NCBI RefSeq assembly: GCF_003710805.1
Contig: NZ_RHHB01000027.1
Coordinates: 1-41,945, forward strand
Origin: Agromyces tardus
GTDB lineage: Bacteria; Actinomycetota; Actinomycetes; Actinomycetales; Microbacteriaceae
Direction of reading: 5' to 3'
DNA length: 41,945 nucleotides
Shown: positions 30,615-41,792 of the stretch, piece by piece
Layout: each line of letters opens with the position of its first letter
Position numbering within the stretch: the stretch's first letter is position 1
The notes under the pieces: model-generated
Databases searched by the model: none
What the model saw: only the letters and a program-made list of their open reading frames with translations
Told to the model about the DNA's origin: nothing
Made by a program: the position numbers and the translations under genes

Positions 30615-32423
30615 ATGGACCGAGTGAGCCGACACCCGATGCGGCGGATCCTGCTGGCGGCCGTGCTGCTCGTGGCGATGGTCGGCGTCTTCGTCGTGCG
30701 GCTCGTCGACATCCAGGTGGTACGCGCGGCCGAGTTGAACCAGGAGTCGACGCAGGTGCGCTCCGAGACGCGCACGCTGTACGGCACCCGCGGTGAGATC
30801 GTGGACGCGAACGGCACCGTGCTCGCCGACAGCGTCATGCGATACGACATCGCGCTCTCGCCCAAGCAGGCCGCCAGCGGTCCCCTCGTGCGGGAGGAGC
30901 CGGATCCGGCCGACCCCGCCAAGACGATCGACGTCGACGTGCCGCTCGACCAGGTGCTCGCCGAGCTCGGCGCCGTGATCGGCAAGCCGGCGGCGCAGCT
31001 GCAGCAGCTCATCGACGACTCCCTCGCCGCGGACCCCGACTCCGACTTCGCCTACGCGGCGAAGCTCGTCGACACCGAGACCTACGAGCAGGTGAAGAAG
31101 CTCGACATCCCGTGGGTCGTGCCCTACGAGCACCCCGGCCGGCGGTACCCGAACGGAGCGGTCGCCGGCAACCTCATCGGCTTCATGGGCGACGACGGCG
31201 ATGCCCTCGCGGGGCTCGAGCTCTCGGAGGACCAGTGCCTCGCGGCCGAGAACGGCGAGTCGAGCTTCCTGCACAGCCTCAAGGACTGGGTCGCGATCCC
31301 CGGCAGCGAGGTCGTGCACAAGCAGGCCCGCGACGGCGGCGACCTGCAGCTCACGATCGACTCCGACCTGCAGTGGGACGTGCAGCGCATCGCGGCCGCC
31401 CAGGTGCAGGCCACGGGCGCGCAGTGGGCGACGGTCACCGTCATGGAGGCGAAGACCGGGCGGCTCCTCGCCGTCGCCGACGTGCCGACGGTCGACCCCA
31501 ACGACCCCGCCGGCGTCGCCTCCGACGACCGCGGCTCGCGCTCGTTCACGGCGCCGTTCGAGCCGGGCTCGACGCTCAAGGCGCTCACCGCGGCATCCGT
31601 CATCGACGCAGGCAAGGCCGACCCGCTGAGCCAGGTCGTCGCGCCCTACCGCTACCTGCCCCCGAACGGCGCGGACATCAACGACAGCTTCTTCCACGAC
31701 GACACCCGCTACACGCTCACGGGCGTGCTCATCGACTCGTCGAACACGGGCATGTCGCTGTTCGGCGAGCGGCTGACCGACGAGCAGCGGTACCAGGACT
31801 TCCTCGACTTCGGCCTCGGCAACCCCACCGAGGTCGGGTTCCCGAGCGAGGCGTCGGGCGACCTGCACGGCGGCCCCGACGGGTGGGACAACCAGACCAA
31901 GTACGCGACGATGTTCGGCCAGGGCCTCACCACGACGGCCCTGCAGATCGCGAGCGTCTACCAGACGATCGCGAACGGGGGGGTGCGGATGCCCGTCACC
32001 CTCGTCGAGGGATGCCGGGCGCCCGACGGCACGGTCACCGAGAATCCGAGCACCGAGGGCCGGCAGGTGATCTCCGAGCAGGCGGCAGACCAGACCTCGC
32101 AGATGCTCGAGCGGGTCTACGCCGACGGCTGGCTCTCCGACGTGTGGCAGATCCCCGGGTACCGGGTGGCCGCGAAGACCGGAACGGCGCAGGTTCCCGA
32201 CGGTCAGGGCGGCTACCAGAGCGGCTACCTCGTCTCGGTCTCGGGCTTCGCGCCCGCCGACGACCCCGAGTTCGTCGTTTCGGTCAGCATCATGGATCCC
32301 GTTAAGATGAACTCGTCCGCCGCATCCGCTCCCGTCTTCCAACAGGTGATGAGCCAGGTGCTGAAGAAGTATCGGACCGTTCCGTCCGGCGCTCCGGCGC
32401 CCGAGCTGCCAGCAACCTGGTGA
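30615..32423 (+). CDS. ftsI: Division-specific transpeptidase FtsI (PBP3, class B)
   Basis: A 602-aa class B penicillin-binding protein that cross-links septal peptidoglycan. The N-terminal transmembrane helix (about 10-30) is followed by the dimerisation domain (Y-G-T-R-G-E-I-V-D). The transpeptidase motifs are S-T-L-K (Ser319 nucleophile, Lys322), S-S-N (375-377) and K-T-G-T (521-524). It partners with FtsW, encoded downstream. ATG 30615 has GAGGA about 10 nt upstream; the earlier frame is out-of-frame ftsL sequence. The 13-nt gap to murE suggests one transcript. Confidence 0.95.
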   Translation: MDRVSRHPMRRILLAAVLLVAMVGVFVVRLVDIQVVRAAELNQESTQVRSETRTLYGTRGEIVDANGTVLADSVMRYDIALSPKQAASGPLVREEPDPADPAKTIDVDVPLDQVLAELGAVIGKPAAQLQQLIDDSLAADPDSDFAYAAKLVDTETYEQVKKLDIPWVVPYEHPGRRYPNGAVAGNLIGFMGDDGDALAGLELSEDQCLAAENGESSFLHSLKDWVAIPGSEVVHKQARDGGDLQLTIDSDLQWDVQRIAAAQVQATGAQWATVTVMEAKTGRLLAVADVPTVDPNDPAGVASDDRGSRSFTAPFEPGSTLKALTAASVIDAGKADPLSQVVAPYRYLPPNGADINDSFFHDDTRYTLTGVLIDSSNTGMSLFGERLTDEQRYQDFLDFGLGNPTEVGFPSEASGDLHGGPDGWDNQTKYATMFGQGLTTTALQIASVYQTIANGGVRMPVTLVEGCRAPDGTVTENPSTEGRQVISEQAADQTSQMLERVYADGWLSDVWQIPGYRVAAKTGTAQVPDGQGGYQSGYLVSVSGFAPADDPEFVVSVSIMDPVKMNSSAASAPVFQQVMSQVLKKYRTVPSGAPAPELPATW

Positions 32424-32436
32424 GAAAGTTGGATTC

Positions 32437-33981
32437 GTGACCGGAACGCCTCCCACGGCACTCCGGCCGCAGCATCCGAGCCCCCGATCGCTGCACGGCC
32501 TTGCCGAGACGTTCGGATTCGACGTGCGCGGCGACATCGACGGCGTCGAGGTGACCGGCGCTGCAATCAGCTCGCGCACCGTGCAGGGCGGCGACCTGTA
32601 CGTCGGCGTGCCCGGCCGCAACGCGCACGGCGCCGACTTCTCGGCCGAGGCCGCGGCGAACGGCGCGGTCGCGGTGCTCACGGATGCCGCCGGCGCCGAC
32701 GCCGCGGCCGCCGCGGACCTGCCGGTGCTGGTGACCGCCGACCCGCGCGCCGCGCTCGGCGAGGTCGCCGCCTGGATCCACCGCACGGCCGAGAACCCGG
32801 CCACGTTCTTCGCGGTCACGGGCACCAACGGCAAGACGAGCGTGGTGTACCTGCTGTACGGCATCCTGCGCCAGCTCGGCGTCGTCGCGGGGCTCACCTC
32901 GACCGCGGAGCGCCGCATCGGCGACGAGGCGGTGACCAGCTCGCTCACGACGCCCGAGGCGAGCGAGCTGCACGCGCTGCTCGCGCGCATGCGCGAGGTC
33001 GACGTGCGCGCCGTCGGCATCGAGGTCTCGGCGCAGGCGCTCACTCGCCACCGCGTCGACGGCATCGTGTTCGACGTCGCCGGCTTCACGAACCTCACCC
33101 ATGACCACATGGACGACTACGAGTCCATGGAGCAGTACTACGAGGCCAAGCGGGAGCTGTTCCAGCCCGAGCGCGCCCGCCGCGCCGTGATCACCGTCGA
33201 CTCCGAGTGGGGCCGACGGCTCGTCGGCGAGAGCCGGATCCCCGTCACGACCCTCGCGACCGATGCCGCCGTCGAGGCGGACTGGCACGTCACCGTCACC
33301 GAAGAGGCGCCCACGCACACGGGCTTCGAGCTCACGGGTCCCGGCGGCCGCAGCCTCGCGACGTCGGTGCCGCTCCTCGGGCACTTCATGGCCGCCAATG
33401 CGGCGCTCGCGATCGTGATGCTCGTCGAGTCGGGCTACGACCTCGACCAGATCGCCCACGCCCTCGGCGACGGCGGCATCGACGCCTACATCCCCGGGCG
33501 CGCCGAGCGCATCTCCGGCGATCGCGGCCCCGTCGTGTACATCGACTACGGGCACACGCCCGACGCCTTCCTGCAGACGCTCGACGCGATCCGGCGCACC
33601 ACGAACGGCCGCATCGTCATGGTCTTCGGCGCCGACGGCGACCGCGACACCACCAAGCGGGCTGACATGGGCGCGATCGCGGCACGCGGCGCCGACGTCG
33701 TCGTCATCACCGACTTCCACCCCCGCTGGGAGGACCCGGCCGCGATCCGCGCCGCCCTCGTCGCGGGCGCCCTCGCGGCGGTGCCCGACCGCGAGCTCCA
33801 TGAGATCGCCGACCCGCGCGCCGCGTTCCGCGCCGCGCTCGCCCTGGCGGCGGAGGGCGACGCGATCCTCTACGCTGGCCCAGGCCATGAGGACTACCAG
33901 GAGGTCGCCGGCGTGAAGATTCCCTACTCGGCACGCGACGATGCCCGGCTCGCACTGCGCGAAGCGGGGTGGCTCGCGTGA
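32437..33981 (+). CDS. murE: UDP-MurNAc-tripeptide synthetase MurE
   Basis: A 514-aa Mur ligase adding the third residue to UDP-MurNAc-L-Ala-D-Glu (Gly in some relatives). The ATP loop is G-T-N-G-K-T-S (129-135), and the carbamylated Lys is in Y-Y-E-A-K-R-E-L-F. Two signature motifs are altered: S-S-R at 45-47 where D-S-R is usual, and D-F-H-P-R (426-430) where diaminopimelate enzymes have D-N-P-R. Microbacteriaceae often use diaminobutyrate, ornithine, lysine or homoserine at this place, so the amino acid added is open. GTG 32437; the ribosome site is weak. Confidence 0.93.
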   Translation: MTGTPPTALRPQHPSPRSLHGLAETFGFDVRGDIDGVEVTGAAISSRTVQGGDLYVGVPGRNAHGADFSAEAAANGAVAVLTDAAGADAAAAADLPVLVTADPRAALGEVAAWIHRTAENPATFFAVTGTNGKTSVVYLLYGILRQLGVVAGLTSTAERRIGDEAVTSSLTTPEASELHALLARMREVDVRAVGIEVSAQALTRHRVDGIVFDVAGFTNLTHDHMDDYESMEQYYEAKRELFQPERARRAVITVDSEWGRRLVGESRIPVTTLATDAAVEADWHVTVTEEAPTHTGFELTGPGGRSLATSVPLLGHFMAANAALAIVMLVESGYDLDQIAHALGDGGIDAYIPGRAERISGDRGPVVYIDYGHTPDAFLQTLDAIRRTTNGRIVMVFGADGDRDTTKRADMGAIAARGADVVVITDFHPRWEDPAAIRAALVAGALAAVPDRELHEIADPRAAFRAALALAAEGDAILYAGPGHEDYQEVAGVKIPYSARDDARLALREAGWLA

Positions 33982-35390
33982 TCGCGCTCACGCTCGCCGA
34001 GATCGCGGCCGCGACATCCGGCCGTCTCGAGCTCGGCGCCACGGATGCCGCGCCCGAGACCGTCGTCGACGGCGCGGTGACGACCGACTCGCGCGAGGTG
34101 GGCACCGGCGACGTGTTCGTCGCGAAGCGAGGCGAGTTCGACGACGGCCACAACTTCGCGGCTGCCGCGGCCGAGCAGGGAGCCGCCCTGCTCATCGTCG
34201 AGCGCCCGCTCGACCTGCCGGTGCCGCAGGTCGTGGTCGCCGATTCGGTCGACGCCCTCGGCGATCTCGCGAGCGAGGTCGTGCGCCGCGTGCGCGCGCT
34301 CGGCCGGTTGCGCATCGTCGGCGTCACGGGCTCCAACGGCAAGACGACGACCAAGAACCTGCTGCGCACCGTGCTGGAGCAGGTCGGCCCGACGGTCGCG
34401 GCGCGCGCCTCGTTCAACAACGAGGTGGGCGCGCCCATCACGATGCTCGAGCTCACCGAGCAGACGCAGTTCCTCGTCGCGGAGATGGGCGCGTCGGGCG
34501 TGGGGCACATCGCCCGCCTCGTGCGCCTCGCGCGGCCCGACGTGGGCATCGTGCTCAAGGTGGGGCTCGCCCACGCCGGCGAGTTCGGCGGCATCGAGCA
34601 GACCGTGCGGGCGAAGTCGGAGATGGTCACCGACCTGCTCGAGACGGATGTCGCGGTGCTCAACGCCGACGACCCCCGCGTCGTGCCCATGGCCGCCCTG
34701 ACCCGCGCCCGCGTGACCTGGTTCGGCATGGCCGACAGCGCCGACGTGCGCGCGGTCGACGTCGTCTCCCACGCGCGCGGCACCGAGTTCACGGTGATCG
34801 TGCCCGGCGGCGAGTCGGCGCGCGTGCGGTTCTCGGTGCTCGGCGAGCACCACGTCATGAACGCCCTCGCCGCGATCGCCGCGTCGAGGGAGCTCGGCGT
34901 GCCGCTCGCCGAGATCGTGCGCGGGCTCGAGCAGGTGACGCTCGCGGAGCGCTGGCGCATGCAGGTCCTGGGCGGCCGCGACGGCATCACGATCATCAAC
35001 GACGCGTACAATGCGAGCCCCGACTCGATGGCGGCCGCGCTGAAGACGCTCGCCCAGGTCAAGGCCCCGGGCACCCGCACGGTCGCCGTGCTCGGCGAGA
35101 TGAGCGAGCTCGGCGAGTTCTCGGGCGAGGAGCACGACCGCATCGGCCTCCTCGCCGTGCGGCTCGGCATCTCGCAGCTCGTCGTCGTGGGCCGCGGTGC
35201 GCGGCGCCTGCACATCTCCGCCATCAACGAGGGTTCGTGGGACGGCGAGTCGGCCTTCGTCGAGACCGACGAGGAGGCCTTCGAACTCGTCACGGGATCG
35301 ATCCGCCCGGGGGACACCGTGCTGGTGAAATCGTCGAACGCGGCGGGTCTCCGACACCTCGGCGACCGACTGGGAGAATGGTTCTCGTGA
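33978..35390 (+). CDS. murF: UDP-MurNAc-tripeptide D-alanyl-D-alanine ligase MurF
   Basis: A 470-aa Mur ligase that adds D-Ala-D-Ala, completing the pentapeptide. It has [12 protein letters not shown], the N-terminal [11 protein letters not shown] motif and [11 protein letters not shown] in the C-terminal half. The start is the GTG at 33978, overlapping the murE stop as GTGA with GGGGTGG 5 nt upstream; a GTG at 33969 would add three residues. The stop overlaps mraY. Confidence 0.95.
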   Translation: MIALTLAEIAAATSGRLELGATDAAPETVVDGAVTTDSREVGTGDVFVAKRGEFDDGHNFAAAAAEQGAALLIVERPLDLPVPQVVVADSVDALGDLASEVVRRVRALGRLRIVGVTGSNGKTTTKNLLRTVLEQVGPTVAARASFNNEVGAPITMLELTEQTQFLVAEMGASGVGHIARLVRLARPDVGIVLKVGLAHAGEFGGIEQTVRAKSEMVTDLLETDVAVLNADDPRVVPMAALTRARVTWFGMADSADVRAVDVVSHARGTEFTVIVPGGESARVRFSVLGEHHVMNALAAIAASRELGVPLAEIVRGLEQVTLAERWRMQVLGGRDGITIINDAYNASPDSMAAALKTLAQVKAPGTRTVAVLGEMSELGEFSGEEHDRIGLLAVRLGISQLVVVGRGARRLHISAINEGSWDGESAFVETDEEAFELVTGSIRPGDTVLVKSSNAAGLRHLGDRLGEWFS

Positions 35391-36484
35391 GAGCACTGCT
35401 GACCGCCGGGGCGTTGTCGCTCGCCTTCACGCTGTTCCTCACGCCGCTGTTCATCCGGCTCTTCACGCGCCTCGGGTGGGGGCAGTTCATCCGCGACGAC
35501 GGCCCGAAGAGCCACCACGTCAAGCGCGGCACGCCCACCATGGGCGGCATCATCTTCATCCTCGGCACGTTGTTCGGCTACTTCGGCGCGACGCTGCTGC
35601 TGAGCGACGAGCGGCCCACGGCCTCGGGCCTGCTCGTGCTGTTCATGATGGTGGGCCTTGGGCTCGTCGGCTTCATCGACGACTTCCTCAAGACGCACAA
35701 GAAGCAGAGCCTCGGCCTCGGCGGCTGGGCCAAGATCCTCGGCCAGACCGTGGTCGCCGCGGCGTTCGCGCTGCTCGCACTGCAGTTCCCGAACGAGCAG
35801 GGAGCGACGCCCGCGTCGACGAAGATCTCGTTCATCCGCGACCTGCCGCTCGACTTCATGGTCTTCGGCACGGTGATCGGCGTGATCGTCTACGTCATCT
35901 GGATCGTGCTCCTCACGACGGCCACGTCGAACGCGGTGAACGTGACCGACGGGCTCGACGGGCTCGCGTCGGGCGCCTCGATCCTCGCGATCGGATCGTT
36001 CGTGATCATCGGCTTCTGGCAGTTCAACCAGTCGTGCTTCAGCGAGAACCTCAACCCGAGCGACGCGTACCGGTGCTACGACGTGCGCGATCCGCTCGAC
36101 CTGGCGATCGTCGCGACGGCCATCGTCGGTGCGGTCATCGGCTTCCTGTGGTGGAACACCAACCCCGCCCACATCTACATGGGGGACACCGGTTCGCTCG
36201 CGCTGGGCGGCGCCCTCGCGGCCCTCGCGATCGTGAGCCAGACCGAGCTCCTCCTGCTGCTCATCGGCGCCCTCTTCGTGATCGAGACCGGCTCGGTGAT
36301 CGTGCAGCGCGCGTACTTCAAGGCCACCGGCGGCAAGCGCATCTTCCTCATGAGTCCCATCCACCATCACTTCGAGCTCAAGGGGTGGGCCGAGGTCACG
36401 ATCGTCGTGCGCTTCTGGATCATCGCCGGCGGCTTCGTGGCGGCGGGCGTCGGCGCGTTCTACTTCGAGTGGCTGCAGAGTTGA
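35387..36484 (+). CDS. mraY: Phospho-MurNAc-pentapeptide translocase MraY
   Basis: A 365-aa enzyme with ten transmembrane segments that makes lipid I on undecaprenyl phosphate. Signature stretches are [25 protein letters not shown] (catalytic Asp pair), [10 protein letters not shown] and [11 protein letters not shown] 35387 overlaps the murF stop as GTGA; an ATG three codons upstream is possible. The stop overlaps the murD start as TTGA. Confidence 0.96.
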   Translation: MRALLTAGALSLAFTLFLTPLFIRLFTRLGWGQFIRDDGPKSHHVKRGTPTMGGIIFILGTLFGYFGATLLLSDERPTASGLLVLFMMVGLGLVGFIDDFLKTHKKQSLGLGGWAKILGQTVVAAAFALLALQFPNEQGATPASTKISFIRDLPLDFMVFGTVIGVIVYVIWIVLLTTATSNAVNVTDGLDGLASGASILAIGSFVIIGFWQFNQSCFSENLNPSDAYRCYDVRDPLDLAIVATAIVGAVIGFLWWNTNPAHIYMGDTGSLALGGALAALAIVSQTELLLLLIGALFVIETGSVIVQRAYFKATGGKRIFLMSPIHHHFELKGWAEVTIVVRFWIIAGGFVAAGVGAFYFEWLQS

Positions 36485-38025
36485 GCGGTCCGGATGCCTC
36501 GGCCGCGGGTCGGCTCGACGAGCTCACCAGCTGGCACGCCGACTGGCTCGGCCTCCGCGTCGGGGTGCTGGGGCTCAGCGTCACCGGGTTCGCGGCGGCC
36601 GACACGCTCGCCGAGCTCGGCGCCGACGTGCTCGTCGCCGCTCCGGCGCGCGACGACGACCGCGCGCGCATCCTCGACGTCATCGGGGTGCGGCACGTCG
36701 ACGACCCGCTCGAGACCGTGCCCGCCGAGCTCGTGGCGTTCGCTCCGGAGGTGCTCATCGCGTCGCCGGGGTTCCACCCCGACCACCCGGTGCTCCGGTG
36801 GGCGGATGCCGCGGGGATCGCCGTGTGGGGAGACATCGAGCTCGCGTGGCGCGTGCGCGACAAGGTGAACGCCGCCGAGTGGATCCTCGTCACCGGCACG
36901 AACGGCAAGACGACCACGACGCAGCTCGCGGCCACGTTCCTCGCCGCCAACGGGCTGCGCGCCGCGCCCTGCGGCAACATCGGCGTGCCCGTGCTCGACG
37001 CGATCCGCGATCCCGCGGGCTTCGACGTGCTCGTCGTCGAGCTGTCGAGCTTCCAGCTCCACCACCTGCCGACCTGGGGGCCGGGCGCGCTGCATCCGTG
37101 GGCGAGCGTGTGCCTCAACATCGCCGACGACCACCTCGACTGGCACGGCTCCGCGGAGGCCTACCGCGACGCGAAGGCGAAGGTCTACTGGAACACGAAG
37201 GTCGCGTGCGTCTACAACCGCGCCGACGAGGCGACGATGCACATGGTCGAGGATGCCGAGGTGGAGGACGGCGCCCGCGCCATCGGCTTCGGCCTCGACG
37301 TGCCCGGTCCGAGCGACTTCGGCGTCGTCGACGGCATCCTGTGCGATCGGGCGTTCCTCGAGGAGCGCCGCACGGCGGCCCTCGAGATCACGACGCTCGA
37401 CGAGCTGGAGCCCGCCGGACTCGCCGCCCCGCACATCGTGGCGAACATCCTCGCGGCCTCGGCGCTCGCGCGTTCCTTCGGCGTGCCGGTGGCGATCGTG
37501 CACGACGCGCTGCGCGACTTCCGCCTCGATGCGCACCGCATCCAGACGGTGGCCGTCGCGGGCGGCATCCGCTGGATCGACGATTCGAAGGCGACGAACC
37601 CGCATGCGGCCGAGGCGTCGTTGCGGGCGTTCGGCCGGGTCGTGTGGATCGTCGGCGGCCTCCTCAAGGGCGTCGACGCGGATGCGCTCGTGGCCGCCCA
37701 TGCCGCGCGACTGCGTGCCGCGATCGTGATCGGCGTCGACCGCGCGCCCCTCGTGGCCGCGTTCCGGCGACACGCGCCGGGGCTTCCGCTCTTCGAGGTG
37801 ACGGCGGATGACACTGGGAGCGTGATGCCCGACGCGGTCGCCCTCGCGGCGGCCGTCGCCGAGGAGGGCGACACCGTGCTCCTCGCTCCCGCCGCGGCAT
37901 CCATGGACCAGTTCGCCGACTACGCCGACCGCGGGCGACGATTCCACGACGCGGTCAGGGAGATGCTGGGAGGTGAGGCGGATGACGAGCCCGCCCCGCA
38001 CGACCCGTCCGGCGAAGGAAGCTGA
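36481..38025 (+). CDS. murD: UDP-MurNAc-L-alanine:D-glutamate ligase MurD
   Basis: A 514-aa Mur ligase adding D-Glu. It contains the Rossmann start [11 protein letters not shown], the ATP loop [22 protein letters not shown] and the C-terminal [10 protein letters not shown]. The only start that fits is a TTG at 36481, overlapping the mraY stop as TTGA; no ATG or GTG lies before the Rossmann motif with a ribosome site. The C-terminal tail is longer than usual (acidic) and overlaps ftsW by 44 nt. Confidence 0.92.
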   Translation: MSGPDASAAGRLDELTSWHADWLGLRVGVLGLSVTGFAAADTLAELGADVLVAAPARDDDRARILDVIGVRHVDDPLETVPAELVAFAPEVLIASPGFHPDHPVLRWADAAGIAVWGDIELAWRVRDKVNAAEWILVTGTNGKTTTTQLAATFLAANGLRAAPCGNIGVPVLDAIRDPAGFDVLVVELSSFQLHHLPTWGPGALHPWASVCLNIADDHLDWHGSAEAYRDAKAKVYWNTKVACVYNRADEATMHMVEDAEVEDGARAIGFGLDVPGPSDFGVVDGILCDRAFLEERRTAALEITTLDELEPAGLAAPHIVANILAASALARSFGVPVAIVHDALRDFRLDAHRIQTVAVAGGIRWIDDSKATNPHAAEASLRAFGRVVWIVGGLLKGVDADALVAAHAARLRAAIVIGVDRAPLVAAFRRHAPGLPLFEVTADDTGSVMPDAVALAAAVAEEGDTVLLAPAAASMDQFADYADRGRRFHDAVREMLGGEADDEPAPHDPSGEGS

Positions 38026-39238
38026 CGCGGCGGGCGTCTCCGCCGCCCGCATCCGCCTCGGCCGCATCTTCCGCGTCGAGTCCAAGGACTACTTCCTCCT
38101 GCTCGGCACGACGCTGTTCCTCGTCGCGCTCGGCCTCGTGATGGTGCTGTCCTCGTCGACCGTGGAGTCGCGCCTCGAGGACGGCGGCTTCTTCGTGAAG
38201 GCCATCCAGCAGGCGACCTACGCGGTGGTCGGCATCCCGATCATGCTCATCGCGAGCCGCATGCCGGAGGCGTTCTGGATGCGCGTCGCGTGGCCCGCCC
38301 TGGCCGTGTCGTGCTTCCTGCAGCTCCTCGTCGTCGCGACGCCCCTCGGCGTCGAGGTCGGCGGCAACACGAACTGGCTGAACCTCGGACCGCTGCAGTT
38401 CCAGCCGTCGGAGCTGATCAAGGTCGCCCTCGTGCTCTGGCTCGGCCTCATCATCACGAAGAAGGAGTCCCAGCTCGGCGACTTCTCGCACGGCATCATG
38501 CCGATCCTCATCGTGGGCGGCGGTGCGATCGGGCTCGTGCTGCTGGGTGGGGACCTGGGCACGGTCATGATCATGGCGGGCATGCTCATGGGCACGCTCT
38601 TCCTCATCGGGGTTCGCTTCCGGCTGCTGGTCCTGCCCGTGGTCCTCGGCGCGGCCGCGTTCACGATGGTGGCCCTGTCGAGCGAGAACCGGATGCGGCG
38701 GATCACCTCCTTCCTCCAGGAGGACTGCACGCGCTACGACGTCGCCGACTGCTGGCAGATCCAGCACGGCACGTTCGCGCTCGCGAACGGCGGGCTGTTC
38801 GGGGTGGGCCTCGGCAACTCGGCGGCGAAGTGGTCGTGGCTGCCCGCGGCCGACAACGACTTCATCTTCGCGATCATCGGGGAGGAGCTCGGCCTCATCG
38901 GCGCGGTCGTGGTGATCGGCCTCTTCGTCGTGCTCGCCGTCGCGCTCGCCCGGGTGCTGCGCGGAGCCCGCACGCCGTTCGCGAGGTCGGTCTCGGCGGC
39001 GGTGCTCGTCTGGGTGGTCGGGCAGGCGTGTGTCAATATCGGTGTCGTGCTCGGTGTCTTCCCCGTCCTCGGCGTTCCCCTCCCGCTCGTCTCGGCGGGC
39101 GGCACCGCGCTGCTCACCACCCTGTTCGCGATCGGCGTGGTGCTCTCCGTCGCGCGGGACCCGGAGGCCCCCGCCCGCGCGGCCGCGCGCTCGGCCGCGC
39201 GCGCCGGCATGCGCACGGGGGCGCGGACCACCCGATGA
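37982..39238 (+). CDS. ftsW: Septal peptidoglycan polymerase FtsW (SEDS)
   Basis: A 418-aa SEDS glycosyltransferase that polymerises lipid II at the septum with FtsI. About ten transmembrane helices; conserved stretches are G-G-N-T-N-W-L-N-L-G, Q-P-S-E-L-I-K, N-D-F-I-F-A-I-I-G-E-E-L-G and P-L-P-L-V-S-A-G-G-T. The ATG at 37982 is preferred because GGGAGG lies 8 nt upstream; the GTG at 37973 overlaps that site. A 30-residue cytoplasmic head precedes the first helix. The stop overlaps murG as ATGA. Confidence 0.95.
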   Translation: MTSPPRTTRPAKEADAAGVSAARIRLGRIFRVESKDYFLLLGTTLFLVALGLVMVLSSSTVESRLEDGGFFVKAIQQATYAVVGIPIMLIASRMPEAFWMRVAWPALAVSCFLQLLVVATPLGVEVGGNTNWLNLGPLQFQPSELIKVALVLWLGLIITKKESQLGDFSHGIMPILIVGGGAIGLVLLGGDLGTVMIMAGMLMGTLFLIGVRFRLLVLPVVLGAAAFTMVALSSENRMRRITSFLQEDCTRYDVADCWQIQHGTFALANGGLFGVGLGNSAAKWSWLPAADNDFIFAIIGEELGLIGAVVVIGLFVVLAVALARVLRGARTPFARSVSAAVLVWVVGQACVNIGVVLGVFPVLGVPLPLVSAGGTALLTTLFAIGVVLSVARDPEAPARAAARSAARAGMRTGARTTR

Positions 39239-40335
39239 CGACCTACCTCCTCGCCGGCGGCGGCACCGCCGGCCACGTGAACCCCCTGCTCGCCGTCGCC
39301 GACCGGTTGCGCGAGCGCGACCCGGACGCGCGCGTGCTCGTGCTCGGCACCGCCGAGGGCCTCGAGGCGCGCCTCGTGCCCGCCCGCGGCTACGAGCTCC
39401 TCACCATCGCGAAGGTGCCGTTCCCGCGTCGCCCCAACCGGAACGCGGTCGCGTTCCCGTCGCGGTTCCGCCGCTCGATCCACGACGTCCGGGGGATGCT
39501 CGCCGAGCGGCACGTCGATGTCGTCGTCGGCTTCGGCGGCTACGTCTCGACGCCGGCGTACCTCGCGGCGCGCGGTGCCGGGGTTCCCGTCGTGATCCAC
39601 GAGGCGAACGCGCGGCCCGGCCTCGCGAACCGCCTCGGCGCGCGCTTCGCCGCCCGGGTTGGCGTCGCGTTCCACGGCACCCCGTTGCCGCGCGCCGAGT
39701 TCGTCGGGATGCCCCTGCGACGTGAGATCGAGACGCTCGACCGTGCGGCCCTCCGCGAGGAGGCGGCCGGCTTCTTCGGCCTCGACGCCTCACGACCCGT
39801 ACTGCTCGCGACCGGCGGGTCGCTCGGCGCGCGCCGCATCAACCGCACGGTCGTCGACAGCGCCGCGGCGCTCGTCGCGACCGGGTGGCAGGTGCTGCAC
39901 ATCACGGGCGCCACGTCGGAGGTCGCCGATCCCGGGCTCGACGGCTACCGCATGGTCGAGTACGCCGACCGCATGGACCTCGCCCTCGCCCTCGCCGATG
40001 CCGCCGTGTCGCGCGCGGGCGCGGCGACCGTGAGCGAGCTCTCCGCGCTCGGCATCCCGGCCATCTACGTGCCGTATCCCGTCGGCAACGGCGAGCAGCG
40101 ATTCAACGCCGCCGAGGTCGTGGCCGCGGGCGGCGGCATCCTCGTCGACGACGCGGAGTTCCTGCCCGAATGGGTGGCGGCGAACGTCGTCCCGCTGCTG
40201 GCCGACCGCGACCGGCTCCGGGCGATGGCCGCGGCCGCGGCATCCGTCGGCGCCCTGGACGGCACCGACCGGATGGTCGCCCTCGTCGACGCCGCCCGCG
40301 GCGGGGCGGGCGCACCACCGCCCGCGGGCGCGTAA
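39235..40335 (+). CDS. murG: UDP-GlcNAc:lipid I N-acetylglucosaminyltransferase MurG
   Basis: A 366-aa GT28 enzyme making lipid II at the inner membrane face. [10 protein letters not shown] (8-17) holds the catalytic His; G-F-G-G-Y-V-S-T-P and H-E-A-N-A-R-P-G are the acceptor region; [10 protein letters not shown] binds UDP-GlcNAc. ATG 39235 overlaps the ftsW stop as ATGA. Its stop codon TAA forms part of a TAACGT box. Confidence 0.96.
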   Translation: MTTYLLAGGGTAGHVNPLLAVADRLRERDPDARVLVLGTAEGLEARLVPARGYELLTIAKVPFPRRPNRNAVAFPSRFRRSIHDVRGMLAERHVDVVVGFGGYVSTPAYLAARGAGVPVVIHEANARPGLANRLGARFAARVGVAFHGTPLPRAEFVGMPLRREIETLDRAALREEAAGFFGLDASRPVLLATGGSLGARRINRTVVDSAAALVATGWQVLHITGATSEVADPGLDGYRMVEYADRMDLALALADAAVSRAGAATVSELSALGIPAIYVPYPVGNGEQRFNAAEVVAAGGGILVDDAEFLPEWVAANVVPLLADRDRLRAMAAAAASVGALDGTDRMVALVDAARGGAGAPPPAGA

Positions 40336-40338
40336 CGT
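40333..40338 (+). promoter_or_regulatory. Possible internal -10 box before murC
   Basis: TAACGT at the murG stop codon, in the one 43-nt gap that breaks the run of overlapping genes. It would start a message about 33 nt before murC. Confidence 0.3.
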
Positions 40339-40378
40339 TGACCTCGACCCCACTCGAAGCAGGAAGCACCGCGACACC

Positions 40379-41782
40379 GTGACGATCAAGCCCGACCCTT
40401 CCATCCAGATCCCCGCCGAGCTCGGCAACGTGCACTTCGTCGGCATCGGCGGCTCGGGCATGAGCGGCATCGCGAGGCTGTTCCTCGGCGACGGCCACCG
40501 CGTCACGGGCTCCGACGTGCGCGACTCCGACAACATCGCGGCGCTCCGTGCGCTCGGTGCCGAGATCGCGATCGGGCACGACGCAGCCAACCTGCGCGAC
40601 GACGTCGACACGGTCGTCGTCACCGGGGCCCTCTGGCTCGACAACCCCGAGTACCAGCTCGCGCTCGAGCGCGGCCTGCCCGTGCTGCACCGCTCGCAGG
40701 CGCTCGCGGCGCTCATCGCGGGTCGACGCCTCGTCTCCGTGGCCGGCGCGCACGGCAAGACGACCTCGACCGGCATGATCATCACCGCGCTGCTCGCCCT
40801 CGACGAGGACCCGAGCTTCGTCAACGGCGGCGTCATCGAGGAGCTGGGCGTCAGCGCGGCCTCCGGCGACGGCGAGCTCTTCGTGGTCGAGGCCGACGAG
40901 TCCGACGGCTCCTTCCTCCTGTACGACACGTCGGTGGCGCTCATCACCAACGTCGACCCCGATCACCTCGACCACTACGGCTCGCTCGAGGCGTTCGAGC
41001 AGGCGTTCGTCGACTTCGCCGACGGAGCCCGCGAGTTCGTCGTGATCTCCTCCGACGACCCCGGCGCCACCCACGTCGCGAAGCGGTTGCAGCACTCCAC
41101 CGTCATGACGTTCGGCGAGGCGGCGGATGCCACGGTACGCGTGCAGGACATCGAGACCGATGGTCCCGTGGCCTTCGCCGTCGACTACGCGGGCGTCGAG
41201 TACCGCGCGCGACTGCGCATCCCCGGGCGCCACAACGCGATCAACGCCGCCGGTGCGTTCGCGGTGCTCGTCGGACTCGGGTTCGACCCCGCGGCATCCC
41301 TCGAGGGCATCGCGCGGTTCGCGGGCACCGGTCGACGGTTCGAGCTGCACGGCACCGTGGGCGGCGTGAGCGTCTACGACGACTACGCCCACCACCCCAC
41401 CGAGGTCGCTGCCGCCCTGTCGGCGGCGCGCACGGTCGTGGGCGACGGGCGCATCATCGCGGTGCACCAGCCGCATCTCTACAGCCGGACCCGCCTCTTC
41501 GCGAAGGAGTTCGCGGAGGTGCTCGAGCAGTACGCCGACGAGACCGTGGTACTCGACGTCTACGGCGCCCGCGAGGACCCCGAGCCCGGAGTCACGGGCG
41601 CGCTCGTGAGCGAGCGCTTCGCGCACCCCGAGCGGGTGGCCTTCGTGCCCGACTGGCAGGAGGCCGCCGACCACACTGCGCGCATCGCACGCGAGGGCGA
41701 TTTCGTGATCACCCTCGGCTGCGGCGACGTCTACCGCATCGTGCCGCAGATCCTCGGCTCGCTCGAGCGCGAGCGCGGGTGA
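40379..41782 (+). CDS. murC: UDP-MurNAc:L-alanine ligase MurC
   Basis: A 467-aa Mur ligase adding the first residue, L-Ala. The nucleotide-sugar loop is [11 protein letters not shown] (20-30), the ATP loop A-H-G-K-T-T-S (124-130), and the C-terminal part has [10 protein letters not shown] and [12 protein letters not shown] 40379 has AGGAAG about 12 nt upstream, a long gap. Ten nt separate it from ftsQ. Confidence 0.95.
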   Translation: MTIKPDPSIQIPAELGNVHFVGIGGSGMSGIARLFLGDGHRVTGSDVRDSDNIAALRALGAEIAIGHDAANLRDDVDTVVVTGALWLDNPEYQLALERGLPVLHRSQALAALIAGRRLVSVAGAHGKTTSTGMIITALLALDEDPSFVNGGVIEELGVSAASGDGELFVVEADESDGSFLLYDTSVALITNVDPDHLDHYGSLEAFEQAFVDFADGAREFVVISSDDPGATHVAKRLQHSTVMTFGEAADATVRVQDIETDGPVAFAVDYAGVEYRARLRIPGRHNAINAAGAFAVLVGLGFDPAASLEGIARFAGTGRRFELHGTVGGVSVYDDYAHHPTEVAAALSAARTVVGDGRIIAVHQPHLYSRTRLFAKEFAEVLEQYADETVVLDVYGAREDPEPGVTGALVSERFAHPERVAFVPDWQEAADHTARIAREGDFVITLGCGDVYRIVPQILGSLERERG

Positions 41783-41792
41783 GGCGGCGCCC

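Noticed and set aside
36491..36868. ATG 36494-region frame as the start of murD
   Set aside because: It is in a different frame from the Mur ligase motifs; only TTG 36481 reads through them.
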